NCBI GenBank assembly: GCA_021820065.1
Contig: JAKAEE010000003.1
Coordinates: 28,555 to 92,554, forward strand
DNA from: Bacteroidota bacterium
GTDB taxonomy: Bacteria > Bacteroidota > Ignavibacteria > Ignavibacteriales > Melioribacteraceae
Reading direction: 5' to 3'
Length of the DNA: 64,000 nucleotides
Part shown: piece by piece, positions 17,164 through 25,945 of the stretch
How positions within the stretch are numbered: position 1 is the first letter of the stretch
Layout of the letters: every line of letters begins with the position of its first letter
Notes under the pieces: generated by a model
What the model saw: only the letters and a program-made list of their open reading frames with translations
Database searches by the model: none
Told to the model about the DNA's origin: nothing
Program-made: the position numbers and the translations under genes

Positions 17164-18024
17164 ATGAATAGAAAAATTTTGTTTTTGATAAGCGTAGTAG
17201 TCCTTATATCCCTAGGTTTTAACAACACATATTTCGCTAAAGTTGAAAAAGTTAAATCCAAAGACGGTGTTGAGATTGCATATAAAGTGCATGGCAGCGG
17301 CGAACCGGCGCTCGTGTTCGTTCACGGCTGGAGCTGCAATCAATCGTATTGGGATGAGCAGGTAAAGACATTTTCTCCCAAGTACAAAGTTGTAACGCTC
17401 GATCTTGCCGGTCACGGTGAATCGGGACATAACAGAAAAAATTATACGATGCAGTTATTCGGCGCCGATATTGCCGCAGTGGTGAATAAACTGAAATTGA
17501 AAAAAATAATTTTGGTCGGACACTCGATGGGCGGAGCTGCGGTTATTGAAGCGGCGGTAATTCTGAAAAGTAAGGTTATCGGAATAATCGGCGCAGACAC
17601 ATATCAAGACCTGGCCCAAACAATGGAAAAAGCTCAAGCAGAAGAATTTCTAAAACCGTTTAAAGAAAATTTTGTTAAACAAACGAGCGGATTTGTAAAA
17701 GCGATGTTTGTTCCAAGCTCCGACACAGTTTTAGTAAACAAAGTAGTCAAAGACATGTCTTCGGCTCCACCGGAAATTGCGATGAATGTCATACTGAATT
17801 TATTTACTTACAACGCGCTTCCGTCACTGAAGAAAATTCATATTCCGTTCATATCTATTAATAATGATCGTTACCCGATAAAAGTTAAAGACAATGCCGC
17901 ACTCACAAAATCGTTTGAACTCAAAACCATGAAAGGTATCGGGCATTTTATAATGCTGGAAGATCCGGTGCAATTCGACAAACTTCTTCAAGAGTCGATT
18001 GATGAGCTGGTGAAGATGAATTAG
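17164..18024 (+). CDS. secreted alpha/beta hydrolase
   Basis: This is a 286-residue exported alpha/beta hydrolase. The signal peptide (ILFLISVVVLISLGF) is followed by the oxyanion-hole motif HGWSCNQSYW (about 55-64), DLAGHGES (about 79-86) and the nucleophile elbow GHSMGG near residue 120. The histidine lies in GIGHFIMLEDP near 259, and the acid is likely in the SINNDRYP segment near 237. The sequence resembles the epoxide hydrolase/lactonase-like group, but no substrate can be inferred. GGAGA lies upstream of the ATG. The gene stands alone, with a promoter-like motif upstream, and converges on an outer-membrane barrel gene. Confidence 0.88.
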   Translation: MNRKILFLISVVVLISLGFNNTYFAKVEKVKSKDGVEIAYKVHGSGEPALVFVHGWSCNQSYWDEQVKTFSPKYKVVTLDLAGHGESGHNRKNYTMQLFGADIAAVVNKLKLKKIILVGHSMGGAAVIEAAVILKSKVIGIIGADTYQDLAQTMEKAQAEEFLKPFKENFVKQTSGFVKAMFVPSSDTVLVNKVVKDMSSAPPEIAMNVILNLFTYNALPSLKKIHIPFISINNDRYPIKVKDNAALTKSFELKTMKGIGHFIMLEDPVQFDKLLQESIDELVKMN

Positions 18025-18105
18025 CTTTTTATGTTGCCGGTAATCAGTAGTAGATCAATATTAAGCTAGAAGATGAAATAAAGAGTATGGCAGATTGCTC
18101 GTATC

Positions 18106-18747
18106 TTATAATTCAATTTGAACGCCGGCAAGCAGTGGAAGAAAAATTTCCATAGGGTCCCAAAATTGAACATACCGCCCTTCAATGACTAAGCCGAGGT
18201 ATGAATTCACTGCTATAGAGATGCCCGCGCCGAGGGCTGCAAAAACTTTTGTTATTGATTTCCCTGATCCATTATAAATCGAGTAAGAAACATTTTGCGG
18301 AGATCTCTCGTGCCAGGAGGATATTATAATTTCGCCTATATTGATTCGGTACAAACCTGTTGTTAGCGACAAGAATGGTTTTATGAATGGCCGTGAAGAG
18401 GAAAAACGTGCAGAGACCGATGTTTCAATTGCACTTGTTGGTTTACCGGAAATACTGTTATAATAACCTAAATAAACTGCTGGAACTACGCCAAATGGGA
18501 GATTACCGCCGCGATAAGGATAATGGCTATAGGAAACGTTCATAGCAAGATCTATTTGTGAGTTGAGTGAATGCGATAGACTACCCCCAATCACCCATCC
18601 ATCTCCCCAATTACTTAAAATTCCCGTGGATAGATAATTAGATGAAATGCCGCCGCAAATTTGAACCCGCCAAAAGCTTTGTGCATACATTAACTGCGAA
18701 AGCGCAAGAATAAAAACTACTGTAAAGATTGATCGTTTTGGACTCAT
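18106..18747 (-). CDS. outer-membrane beta-barrel protein
   Basis: This is a 213-residue exported protein with a signal peptide (MSPKRSIFTVVFILALSQLMYAQ). Strand-like segments with alternating hydrophobic and polar residues follow (DLAMNVSYSHYPY, GAGISIAVNSYLGLVIEG), and the C-terminus GVQIEL is typical of a barrel. The ATG at 18747 is preferred over 18816 because only the shorter form begins directly with a normal signal peptide. The longer form would add a second hydrophobic stretch. No recognisable Shine-Dalgarno sequence precedes it. The function is unknown. Confidence 0.7.
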   Translation of the reverse strand: MSPKRSIFTVVFILALSQLMYAQSFWRVQICGGISSNYLSTGILSNWGDGWVIGGSLSHSLNSQIDLAMNVSYSHYPYRGGNLPFGVVPAVYLGYYNSISGKPTSAIETSVSARFSSSRPFIKPFLSLTTGLYRINIGEIIISSWHERSPQNVSYSIYNGSGKSITKVFAALGAGISIAVNSYLGLVIEGRYVQFWDPMEIFLPLLAGVQIEL

Positions 18748-18961
18748 TGTGATGCTTAATATAATTATTGCAACCTTTGACAAAATTAATTTGGTTGTAA
18801 AAAAACAATTTATCAATACAAAAAGTAAGTGTTCCGAAAATTCATACCGGTTTCAATTTACTATGACAACCGGCATTTATGTGATATATGCCGAGTTTCG
18901 TCAAAATTCATAGAAATTCAATTCGGCTTAATGTAATTTAAGCGCAACCTTTTAGAGGATA

Positions 18962-21361
18962 ATGATGAAAAAGCTTTTTCTTTTTCTCATGTCGGTCTCA
19001 ATTCTGCTCACCGCACAAACAAAAAAAGATTATCCCATTCAGCCGGTTCCCTTCACCGAAGTTCATATAAAAGACGGATTCTGGTACAACAGAATGGAAA
19101 CCAACCGCACCGTTACGATTCCGTATGCGCTGAAACTTTTAGATGAAACCGGTCGCGTTAAAAACTTTGAGATTGCAGCCGGACTTCAGCACGGCGACTT
19201 CTGCAGCAAATATTATTTCGATGATTCCGACGTATATAAAGTGATTGAAGGAGCATCTTATGCATTGATGCTAAAGCCGGATAAAGAATTGGAAGAACGT
19301 GTAGATAAAATCATTTCGCTTATCGCTGCCGCACAGGAGAAAGACGGTTACTTATACACAGTAAGAACAATGGGTTCAAAAAAATTTGAAAAAGTTACCG
19401 GATCACAACGATGGGTGAATGAACAATGGAGTCATGAGCTTTACAATCTCGGTCATCTCTATGAGGCGGCTGTAGCGCATTACATGGCGACGCACAAAAA
19501 AACTCTTTTGAACGTTGCGTTGAAAAGTGCCGAGCTTGTTAACAGTGTTTTCGGACCGGGAAAACTTGAACTGCCATCGGGTCATCAGGAAATTGAAATC
19601 GGGTTGGTAAAACTTTACCGAGTAACCGGTGAAGAAAAATATTTGAAGCTGGCAAAGTTTTTCCTCGATATGCGCGGTCATTATCTCAACGGGAGAAAAT
19701 CTTGGGGAGAATATAACCAAGATCATAAACCGGTTATCGATCAAGATGAAGCGGTTGGTCATGCCGTCAGAGCCGGTTACATGTATTCTGCAATGGCAGA
19801 TGTTGCTGCGTTGACGGGAGACCAAGCATACCTAAACGCGTTGGATAAAATTTGGAATAACGAGAACGGTAAGAAATTGTATTTAACGGGTGGTGTCGGC
19901 GCCACCGGTTCGTGGGAAGGATTCGGACCGAATTATGATTTGCCTAACGCAAGCGCGTACAACGAAACGTGCGCATCGATCGCAAATGTGTTTTGGAATC
20001 ACCGCATGTTTCTTCTAAGCGGCGACGCAAAATATCTTGATGTAATGGAACGGACGCTATACAATGCGTTGCTTTCCGGAATCTCGATGAGCGGCGATAA
20101 ATTTTTCTATCCGAATCCGCTTGAGTCTTTCGGTACTCACGAACGTGCGGTATGGTTTGACTGCGCTTGCTGTCCGACTAACGTTACCAGATTTATCGCA
20201 TCGGTTGCAAATTATGTTTATGCGGTTGAAGACAACACTTTGTACGTTGATCTGTTCACGAACAATGAAACCGAGATCAAACTGAAAAACGGCGCTGTCA
20301 AATTAACTCAGCAAACAAATTATCCTTGGGACGGCGATGTAGAAATTGTTGTTACGCCTCAAGCATCCGGTGAAAATTTCGAAATGAAAATCAGAATTCC
20401 CGGCTGGGCGCAAAACGAGCCGATCGCAACCGATCTTTATAAATTTATGAATGCGCGAGAAGAAAACGTTTCGCTTTCGGTAAACGGTAAACCGGTTGAA
20501 TTAAAAATTGAAAAAGGATTTGCAACCATAAGCAGAAATTGGAACGCCGGAGATATTGTAGAATTAAACCTTCCGATGGAAGTAAGAAGAATAATCGCCA
20601 ACGAAAAAGTTGAAGCCGACCTCGGAAAGGTGGCGCTGCAACGCGGTCCCATCGTTTATGCCGCCGAATGGGTTGACAACAAGGACGGGTATGTTCGTAA
20701 TATATTAGTGCCGGACGAAACAAATTTAACTGCGGAGTTCAGACCGAATTTTCTCAATGGTGTGGAAGTCATTGAAGGAAATGCATTGGGGTGCAGACTT
20801 GGAGCGGACAAAAAAACAATCGAAAAAACAGAACAGCACTTTTTGGCTATACCTTATTATGCTTGGGCTCATCGCGGTAAAGGCGAAATGAGTGTTTGGT
20901 TAGCAAGAGAAGAATCTGCCGTTCGCCCTCTTGCCGGTCCAACTATATTGACCGGCGCGGGGATAACCGCATCACACGGCAAAAATGCGGAAGCAATGAT
21001 TGATCAAATCGAACCAAAGAGTTCTATCGATGAATCCGTTCCATATTTTCATTGGTGGCCGAGCAAAGGTCAAAAAGAATGGGTGCAGTTCGATTTTCAG
21101 AAACCTGAAGAAGTTTCTCAAGTAGAAGTATATTGGTTTGATGATACTGGAATCGGCGAATGCCGTGTGCCCGAATCGTGGAAAGTTTTTTATAAAGAAA
21201 ATGAAAAGTGGGTTCCGGTTTACACTGTTGATAAATACGGTGTTGAGAAAGATAAATTCAATGGTGTTACTTTTGAAACTGCAAGAACTGCTGCGTTAAA
21301 AATTGAAATTCAGTCGCGGAAAGATTTTGCCGGCGGCATTCACGAAATAAAAATAAAGTAG
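18962..21361 (+). CDS. exported glycoside hydrolase family 127 (beta-L-arabinofuranosidase-like)
   Basis: This 799-residue exported enzyme removes terminal beta-L-arabinofuranose in characterised relatives such as HypBA1. A signal peptide (about 1-20) precedes the (alpha/alpha)6 barrel. The active-site set is intact: the acid/base E319 in GSWEGFG, and the zinc ligands and nucleophile E335, C337 (YNETCAS), C403 and C404 (CACCPTN). Jelly-roll domains follow. The last ~110 residues (KEWVQFDFQKPEEVSQVEVYW, in pieces) look like a discoidin or F5/8-type carbohydrate-binding module. Family knowledge supports plant or extensin polysaccharide degradation. A DinB-like gene follows after 8 bases and is probably co-transcribed. 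Confidence 0.9.
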   Translation: MMKKLFLFLMSVSILLTAQTKKDYPIQPVPFTEVHIKDGFWYNRMETNRTVTIPYALKLLDETGRVKNFEIAAGLQHGDFCSKYYFDDSDVYKVIEGASYALMLKPDKELEERVDKIISLIAAAQEKDGYLYTVRTMGSKKFEKVTGSQRWVNEQWSHELYNLGHLYEAAVAHYMATHKKTLLNVALKSAELVNSVFGPGKLELPSGHQEIEIGLVKLYRVTGEEKYLKLAKFFLDMRGHYLNGRKSWGEYNQDHKPVIDQDEAVGHAVRAGYMYSAMADVAALTGDQAYLNALDKIWNNENGKKLYLTGGVGATGSWEGFGPNYDLPNASAYNETCASIANVFWNHRMFLLSGDAKYLDVMERTLYNALLSGISMSGDKFFYPNPLESFGTHERAVWFDCACCPTNVTRFIASVANYVYAVEDNTLYVDLFTNNETEIKLKNGAVKLTQQTNYPWDGDVEIVVTPQASGENFEMKIRIPGWAQNEPIATDLYKFMNAREENVSLSVNGKPVELKIEKGFATISRNWNAGDIVELNLPMEVRRIIANEKVEADLGKVALQRGPIVYAAEWVDNKDGYVRNILVPDETNLTAEFRPNFLNGVEVIEGNALGCRLGADKKTIEKTEQHFLAIPYYAWAHRGKGEMSVWLAREESAVRPLAGPTILTGAGITASHGKNAEAMIDQIEPKSSIDESVPYFHWWPSKGQKEWVQFDFQKPEEVSQVEVYWFDDTGIGECRVPESWKVFYKENEKWVPVYTVDKYGVEKDKFNGVTFETARTAALKIEIQSRKDFAGGIHEIKIK

Positions 21362-21369
21362 AGGAAAAA

Positions 21370-21870
21370 ATGTTTCGAACGATTTCAGATTTTATCGATG
21401 ATTGGACTTACGAAAGCAGTGCGACACTCAAGATTTTTAATGCATTGACCAACGAATCGCTCAATCAAAAAGTTACTCCGGGAGGTAGATCTCTGGGAAG
21501 ACTTGCATGGCATATCACTTTATCTCTTCCAGAAATGCTGAATCGTACCGGGTTGGAGATTGGAACATTTGACGATTCGTCACCAGTGCCGACAACAGTA
21601 TCAACAATAATTTCGGAGTATGAAAAATTCTCCCAAAAAGTCAGCGATGAAATCAAAAAAAGCTGGAGTGACAAATCTCTCCTTGACAAAGTGAACATGT
21701 ACGGTCAAACGTGGACGAAAGGAAAAGTTGTTGCAGCGTTGATTGGTCATCAAACTCATCACCGCGCGCAAATGACGGTGCTCATGAGACAGGCTGGTTT
21801 AAAAGTGCCGGGAGTTTATGGACCGGCAAAAGAAGAGTGGCCCGCTATGGGAATGCCGGCTCAAGAATAG
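21370..21870 (+). CDS. DinB-fold (YfiT/DinB) metalloprotein
   Basis: This 166-residue four-helix-bundle protein of the DinB superfamily carries the expected metal-binding histidines: one in LAWHITLSLPEML near residue 48 and two in GHQTHHRAQMTVLMRQ near residues 124-128. Bacillithiol- or mycothiol-dependent S-transferases and DNA-damage-inducible proteins share this fold, so the activity is open. The C-terminal LKVPGVYGPAKEEW is a common family ending. The start has GAGGAAA just upstream. Confidence 0.85.
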   Translation: MFRTISDFIDDWTYESSATLKIFNALTNESLNQKVTPGGRSLGRLAWHITLSLPEMLNRTGLEIGTFDDSSPVPTTVSTIISEYEKFSQKVSDEIKKSWSDKSLLDKVNMYGQTWTKGKVVAALIGHQTHHRAQMTVLMRQAGLKVPGVYGPAKEEWPAMGMPAQE

Positions 21871-22050
21871 TTTTAATCATGGCAAGAGTTTTATTAAATG
21901 GTAAGTGTAAGCGAGGTCTGCGAGCACAAGGTTTTTAAATAATTAATGGTTATTTTGAACTCCCAACAGATGAGCCCATGTCGTTCACTCTATCTAACAC
22001 GATCTCTGTTTTTAGTTGTGTTGCATTGACAATCAGTTAAGAGTTTTTTT

Positions 22051-24000
22051 ATGAGGGTTGCATTTTTATTCCTATTTGCATTCAGTGTCTTGACAGCACA
22101 GACAAGATTCGATTCACTAATTTCGAATATCAAATCCTTGCCTGACACAACTAAAGCTCGAATGCTTCTTGACTTCTGTTGGAATAACAGAAGCAGAAAC
22201 CCACATCAGTCCTTAAACGGCGGGGAATCAGCGCTCAAAATTGCTCAATCGTTAAAAGATTTTAAGCTCCAGGCAAAGGCATACAATCTAATCGGTGTTG
22301 TTTATAGAAACTTGGGTAAGTATGAAAAAGCGATAGCATCATACAAAAATGCATTAAGAATTGCAGAATCCTCTGGCGATTCAACACAAATCGCGTATTC
22401 GTGCAACAACATCGGCGGGTTATACCGCCTTGAGGGGAACAACACAATTGCGCTTGAATATATTTTACGGGGTTTAAAAATTTTCGAGAACCGTCACGAT
22501 AAAGCAGGGATGGCTTTTTGCACTATCAATATAGGGTTGATTTACCGAAGCCAGCAAAATTATATCAAAGCGCTTGAGTACTTAGACTTCACATTGAAAC
22601 TTCGCGATGAAATTAAAGATCTGCCAGGCAAAGCACTTGCTCTTAACTTGATTGCAGAAATTCATTATGAACAAGGGGACATTAACGATGCGCTCAATTA
22701 TTTTTTCGAAGTTGAAAAAGAATACACTGCCGTTGACGATAAAAAAGGATTAGCCGCAACGTGGGGCGGTATCGGAGATATTTATTATGATAAGAAAGAC
22801 TACAAGAACGCCTTGCTATACAGAACCAAAGCTCTCGAAATGTCCAAGAAAATTAATTACCTGGAAGGATTGATCAATAATTATTGCAGCATAGGGTTGA
22901 TTTACGCCAGACTTGGTCAGTTCGCAAAGGGAAGCGAATTTATGGACGAAGCAAAAAGAACAGCGTCAGGCTTCAAAGAGGTTTATTCGCAGATGGAACT
23001 GGATAAATACCTTGCCGAGTTTTACGAGATTAAAAAAGATTATTCGCTTGCTATGACGCATTTGAAAAACTATCAAGCTCTGAAAGACTCGGTCAACAAG
23101 CTGGATAATATAGCGATGGTTACCGAAATGGAAGCTGTGCATAAAGCGGAAAAAGCCGAACGTGAAAATGCAATTCTGACGAAAGATATTGAAGCCGAGC
23201 GCCAACAAAGAAATAACTGGATTGTTATTGCACTGCTTGTTATAGCCATCGCAATAATTACTTACAATAGATATCACTCTAAAAAAATGGCGCATGTGAA
23301 GCTTCAAGAACTGAACGCACTGAAAGATAAATTTTTCAGTATCATTGCGCACGATCTTAAGAATCCGTTTAGCGTAATTTTTGCTTATACCGAGACACTG
23401 CTGAACCAATACAACGAGTTGGACGAGAAAGTAAAGTTGAAATTGCTCAACGATATTGATAAAACGAGCAAACAAACCTACCGCTTGCTGGAGAATCTTC
23501 TTTATTGGTCGCAAACCCAAACCGGAAAAATGGAATTTCATCCCGATAATTTTGATTTGTCAGAATTGATTAGACAAACTTTTTCTTTGGTTGAGGGAGC
23601 CGCTAAAAACAAAAACATTGAACTAACGACTAATGTTGCCGACTCTGTTGATGTTTATGGCGATGAACAAATGATAAAACTGATTTTACGAAATTTAGTT
23701 ACGAACGGGATTAAATTTACAAACAATGGCGGACGCGTTTCCGTTTTGTTAAGTGGCTCAGACGGGACCAATGAGATTTGCATAGAAGATACCGGCATAG
23801 GTATTTCTGAGGAGAAGCTGGGAAAACTTTTTAAAATAGAAAATGTTACAAAATCTGAAGGAACCGCCGGTGAAAAAGGCACAGGATTAGGATTAGTGCT
23901 CTGCAAAGAATTTGTTGAGAGACACGGCGGCAAAATTAGTGTGGAAAGCGAAGTCGGCAAAGGAAGTAAATTTATTTTAACCCTTCCTTCAAAGATTTGA
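22051..24000 (+). CDS. TPR-containing sensor histidine kinase
   Basis: This is a 649-residue sensor kinase. A signal peptide or N-terminal anchor (FLFLFAFSVLTAQ) is followed by about seven tetratricopeptide repeats (about 55-345, for example KAYNLIGVVYRNLGKYEKAI). A coiled coil comes next, then a transmembrane helix (NWIVIALLVIAIAIITY, about 390-408). The HisKA domain has the phospho-accepting His at about 434 in IIAHDLKNPF, and the HATPase domain carries the N box (NLVTNGIKFT) and the GTGLGL box near 610. The TPRs would lie in the periplasm. No receiver or DNA-binding domain is present and no response regulator is adjacent, so the partner is unknown. This domain order is common in Bacteroidota. 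Confidence 0.92.
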   Translation: MRVAFLFLFAFSVLTAQTRFDSLISNIKSLPDTTKARMLLDFCWNNRSRNPHQSLNGGESALKIAQSLKDFKLQAKAYNLIGVVYRNLGKYEKAIASYKNALRIAESSGDSTQIAYSCNNIGGLYRLEGNNTIALEYILRGLKIFENRHDKAGMAFCTINIGLIYRSQQNYIKALEYLDFTLKLRDEIKDLPGKALALNLIAEIHYEQGDINDALNYFFEVEKEYTAVDDKKGLAATWGGIGDIYYDKKDYKNALLYRTKALEMSKKINYLEGLINNYCSIGLIYARLGQFAKGSEFMDEAKRTASGFKEVYSQMELDKYLAEFYEIKKDYSLAMTHLKNYQALKDSVNKLDNIAMVTEMEAVHKAEKAERENAILTKDIEAERQQRNNWIVIALLVIAIAIITYNRYHSKKMAHVKLQELNALKDKFFSIIAHDLKNPFSVIFAYTETLLNQYNELDEKVKLKLLNDIDKTSKQTYRLLENLLYWSQTQTGKMEFHPDNFDLSELIRQTFSLVEGAAKNKNIELTTNVADSVDVYGDEQMIKLILRNLVTNGIKFTNNGGRVSVLLSGSDGTNEICIEDTGIGISEEKLGKLFKIENVTKSEGTAGEKGTGLGLVLCKEFVERHGGKISVESEVGKGSKFILTLPSKI

Positions 24001-24136
24001 AAAATTTCTTTTATAACTACGCACTGATGGTCTATGTTTTTAGACGGATTCATTATTTTTGTTCTCAGATTTAGTTTTCGAAATCCGCAATATTTTATAT
24101 TAAATTTCAATGTCTTAAAAGTTAGGAATAATTATT

Positions 24137-24754
24137 ATGCTAAAATTTTTAATACCAAAAGAAGAAAAATACTTCCAATATTTTAACGAGATGATTGCTA
24201 ACGTTGTTGCTATGGCGGAACTGACAAAAAAATTATTTTCGGAATTGCCATACAACGCGGAAGTGATTCATCAAATCAAATCGCTGGAAAAACGATGCGA
24301 TGAAATATCTTCCCGTGTAATTAAAAAGCTCAACAAGACGTTTATTACACCATTTGATAGAGAAGATATCTTAACACTTACGAAAAGAATAGAAGGTGTG
24401 AGCAACGCATTAAAATCTTTGGCGGTGAGACTCGAAATTGTGAATCTCGATGTTGCGCTGGATTCCGCTATTAAGCTAACGGAAATCATTCATCTTCAAG
24501 TAACCGAGTTGCAAGCTGCTATTAGTAAACTTAAAGAAAGAGACGAGGTTGAAAATCACTGCAAAGTGGTGAAAGATTTGGAATCGGAAGCAGATATAAT
24601 TCATCAAGAAACCCTAAAGAAAATTTTTGCGACAACCAATGATGCAGTAATGCTAATCAAGAAAAGAGACATCCTTGATATGCTGGAAAAAACTATAGAT
24701 AGAAATCAACTTGTTGCAAACCTAATCTTAATAATCTTTATCAAAAATAGTTGA
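24137..24754 (+). CDS. DUF47 (PhoU-like) accessory protein of Pit transporter
   Basis: This 205-residue, all-helical protein of the DUF47 family is related to PhoU. Typical elements include EEKYFQYFNEMIANV, IKSLEKRCDEIS, TFITPFDREDI and KDLESEADIIHQETL. Members are encoded directly before Pit phosphate transporters and are thought to modulate them. The conserved E/DxxxD metal-binding patterns near residues 50 and 150 are present. The pit gene starts 9 bases downstream, so the two are one transcription unit. Confidence 0.9.
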   Translation: MLKFLIPKEEKYFQYFNEMIANVVAMAELTKKLFSELPYNAEVIHQIKSLEKRCDEISSRVIKKLNKTFITPFDREDILTLTKRIEGVSNALKSLAVRLEIVNLDVALDSAIKLTEIIHLQVTELQAAISKLKERDEVENHCKVVKDLESEADIIHQETLKKIFATTNDAVMLIKKRDILDMLEKTIDRNQLVANLILIIFIKNS

Positions 24755-24763
24755 CGGATAAAA

Positions 24764-25756
24764 ATGACATTTCCCATACTCATCATTTCAATGGCTCTCA
24801 TATTTGATTTCTATAATGGAATGAATGATGCAGCAAACTCTATAGCCACCGTAGTATCTACAAGAGTTCTCTCGCCGATTCAAGCGGTTGCGTGGGCAGC
24901 CTTTTTTAATTTCTTCGCAGCGTTTACATTCGGTGTCAGCGTAGCAAACACAATTGGCAAAGGCATCGTTGATGTTTCGGTGATAGATAACTTTGTTTTA
25001 ATCTCGTCATTAGCCGGCGCCATACTTACAAGTTCCGTAGCAACCCACATGGGATATCCTATCAGCGTGTCTCATGCAATAATCGGCGGTTTGGGCGGTG
25101 CAGCTTTAACTAAAGCTGGCGCTGCCTCTTTGATAGTGTCTGGCTATACTAAAGTCTTCATCTTCATTTTTTTAGCACCAATTCTTGGACTTGTAATTGC
25201 ATTGTTCTTTTCAATTATTACACTTTGGGTTGTGAAAAACAGTGTACCGAGAAGAGTGGACAGTATTTTTCGGAAACTTCAATTAATTTCTGCCGCACTT
25301 TATAGTTTAAGTCACGGAACCAACGATGCGCAAAAAACGATGGGGATTATTGCTATTGTTTTATTTACCAACGGACTGCTTGGAGGAAGTTTTTACGTTC
25401 CGTTTTGGGTTGTAATACTTAGTCATTCGGTAATAGCATTAGGAACATTTATCGGCGGCTGGAAAGTAATTAAAACTCTCGGCATGAGGATGACAAAGTT
25501 GACACCTTTTGGTGGGTTTAGTGCTGAAACATCCGCAGGCTTAACTATTTTGGGTGCAACTGCCTTTGGTATTCCGGTCAGCACAACACATACGATTACT
25601 GGTTCAATTGCCGGAGTTGGTCTCGTGAAGGGGGTTGGCGGAATCAAATGGTCGGTTGCAAAGAATATTTTGTGGGCGTGGATTTTAACAATTCCAATGT
25701 CGGCATTCTTTTCATTTGCTACTTATTCAATTTTGAAAGCGCTTTTTCTTTCATAG
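24764..25756 (+). CDS. pit: inorganic phosphate transporter, PiT family
   Basis: This 330-residue membrane protein is a low-affinity phosphate symporter. The two inverted PiT signature repeats are present: FYNGMNDAANSIATVVSTR near residue 16 and SLSHGTNDAQKTMGI near 185. The paired GYPISVSHAIIGG and GIPVSTTHTITGS signatures are also there. About ten hydrophobic helices are visible. It is coupled to the DUF47 gene 9 bases upstream. The co-transported ion (H+ or Na+) cannot be read from the sequence. Confidence 0.95.
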   Translation: MTFPILIISMALIFDFYNGMNDAANSIATVVSTRVLSPIQAVAWAAFFNFFAAFTFGVSVANTIGKGIVDVSVIDNFVLISSLAGAILTSSVATHMGYPISVSHAIIGGLGGAALTKAGAASLIVSGYTKVFIFIFLAPILGLVIALFFSIITLWVVKNSVPRRVDSIFRKLQLISAALYSLSHGTNDAQKTMGIIAIVLFTNGLLGGSFYVPFWVVILSHSVIALGTFIGGWKVIKTLGMRMTKLTPFGGFSAETSAGLTILGATAFGIPVSTTHTITGSIAGVGLVKGVGGIKWSVAKNILWAWILTIPMSAFFSFATYSILKALFLS

Positions 25757-25911
25757 CACAGAATTAGCTTTGTCTTGGATTCTAACTATTCCTCTCAGCA
25801 CGTTGGTATCCGCAATTGCGTATATGATTGTAAAATTATTTTGATTGAAGACTTCATTGTTCGCGCATAATTTTGAACCGGCTCCAACTTCTATCTTCTA
25901 ACTCCTTTTAG

Positions 25912-25919
25912 TATATTTG
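25912..25919 (+). promoter_or_regulatory. putative -7 promoter element of glycyl-tRNA synthetase gene
   Basis: TATATTTG matches TAnnTTTG exactly and is followed by C. It lies 27 bases before the proposed ATC start and 15 bases before the AAGAGGTG ribosome-binding site. No convincing TTG -33 element is seen at the right distance. Confidence 0.4.
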
Positions 25920-25945
25920 CGCGAAAAATTTTTAAGAGGTGTACC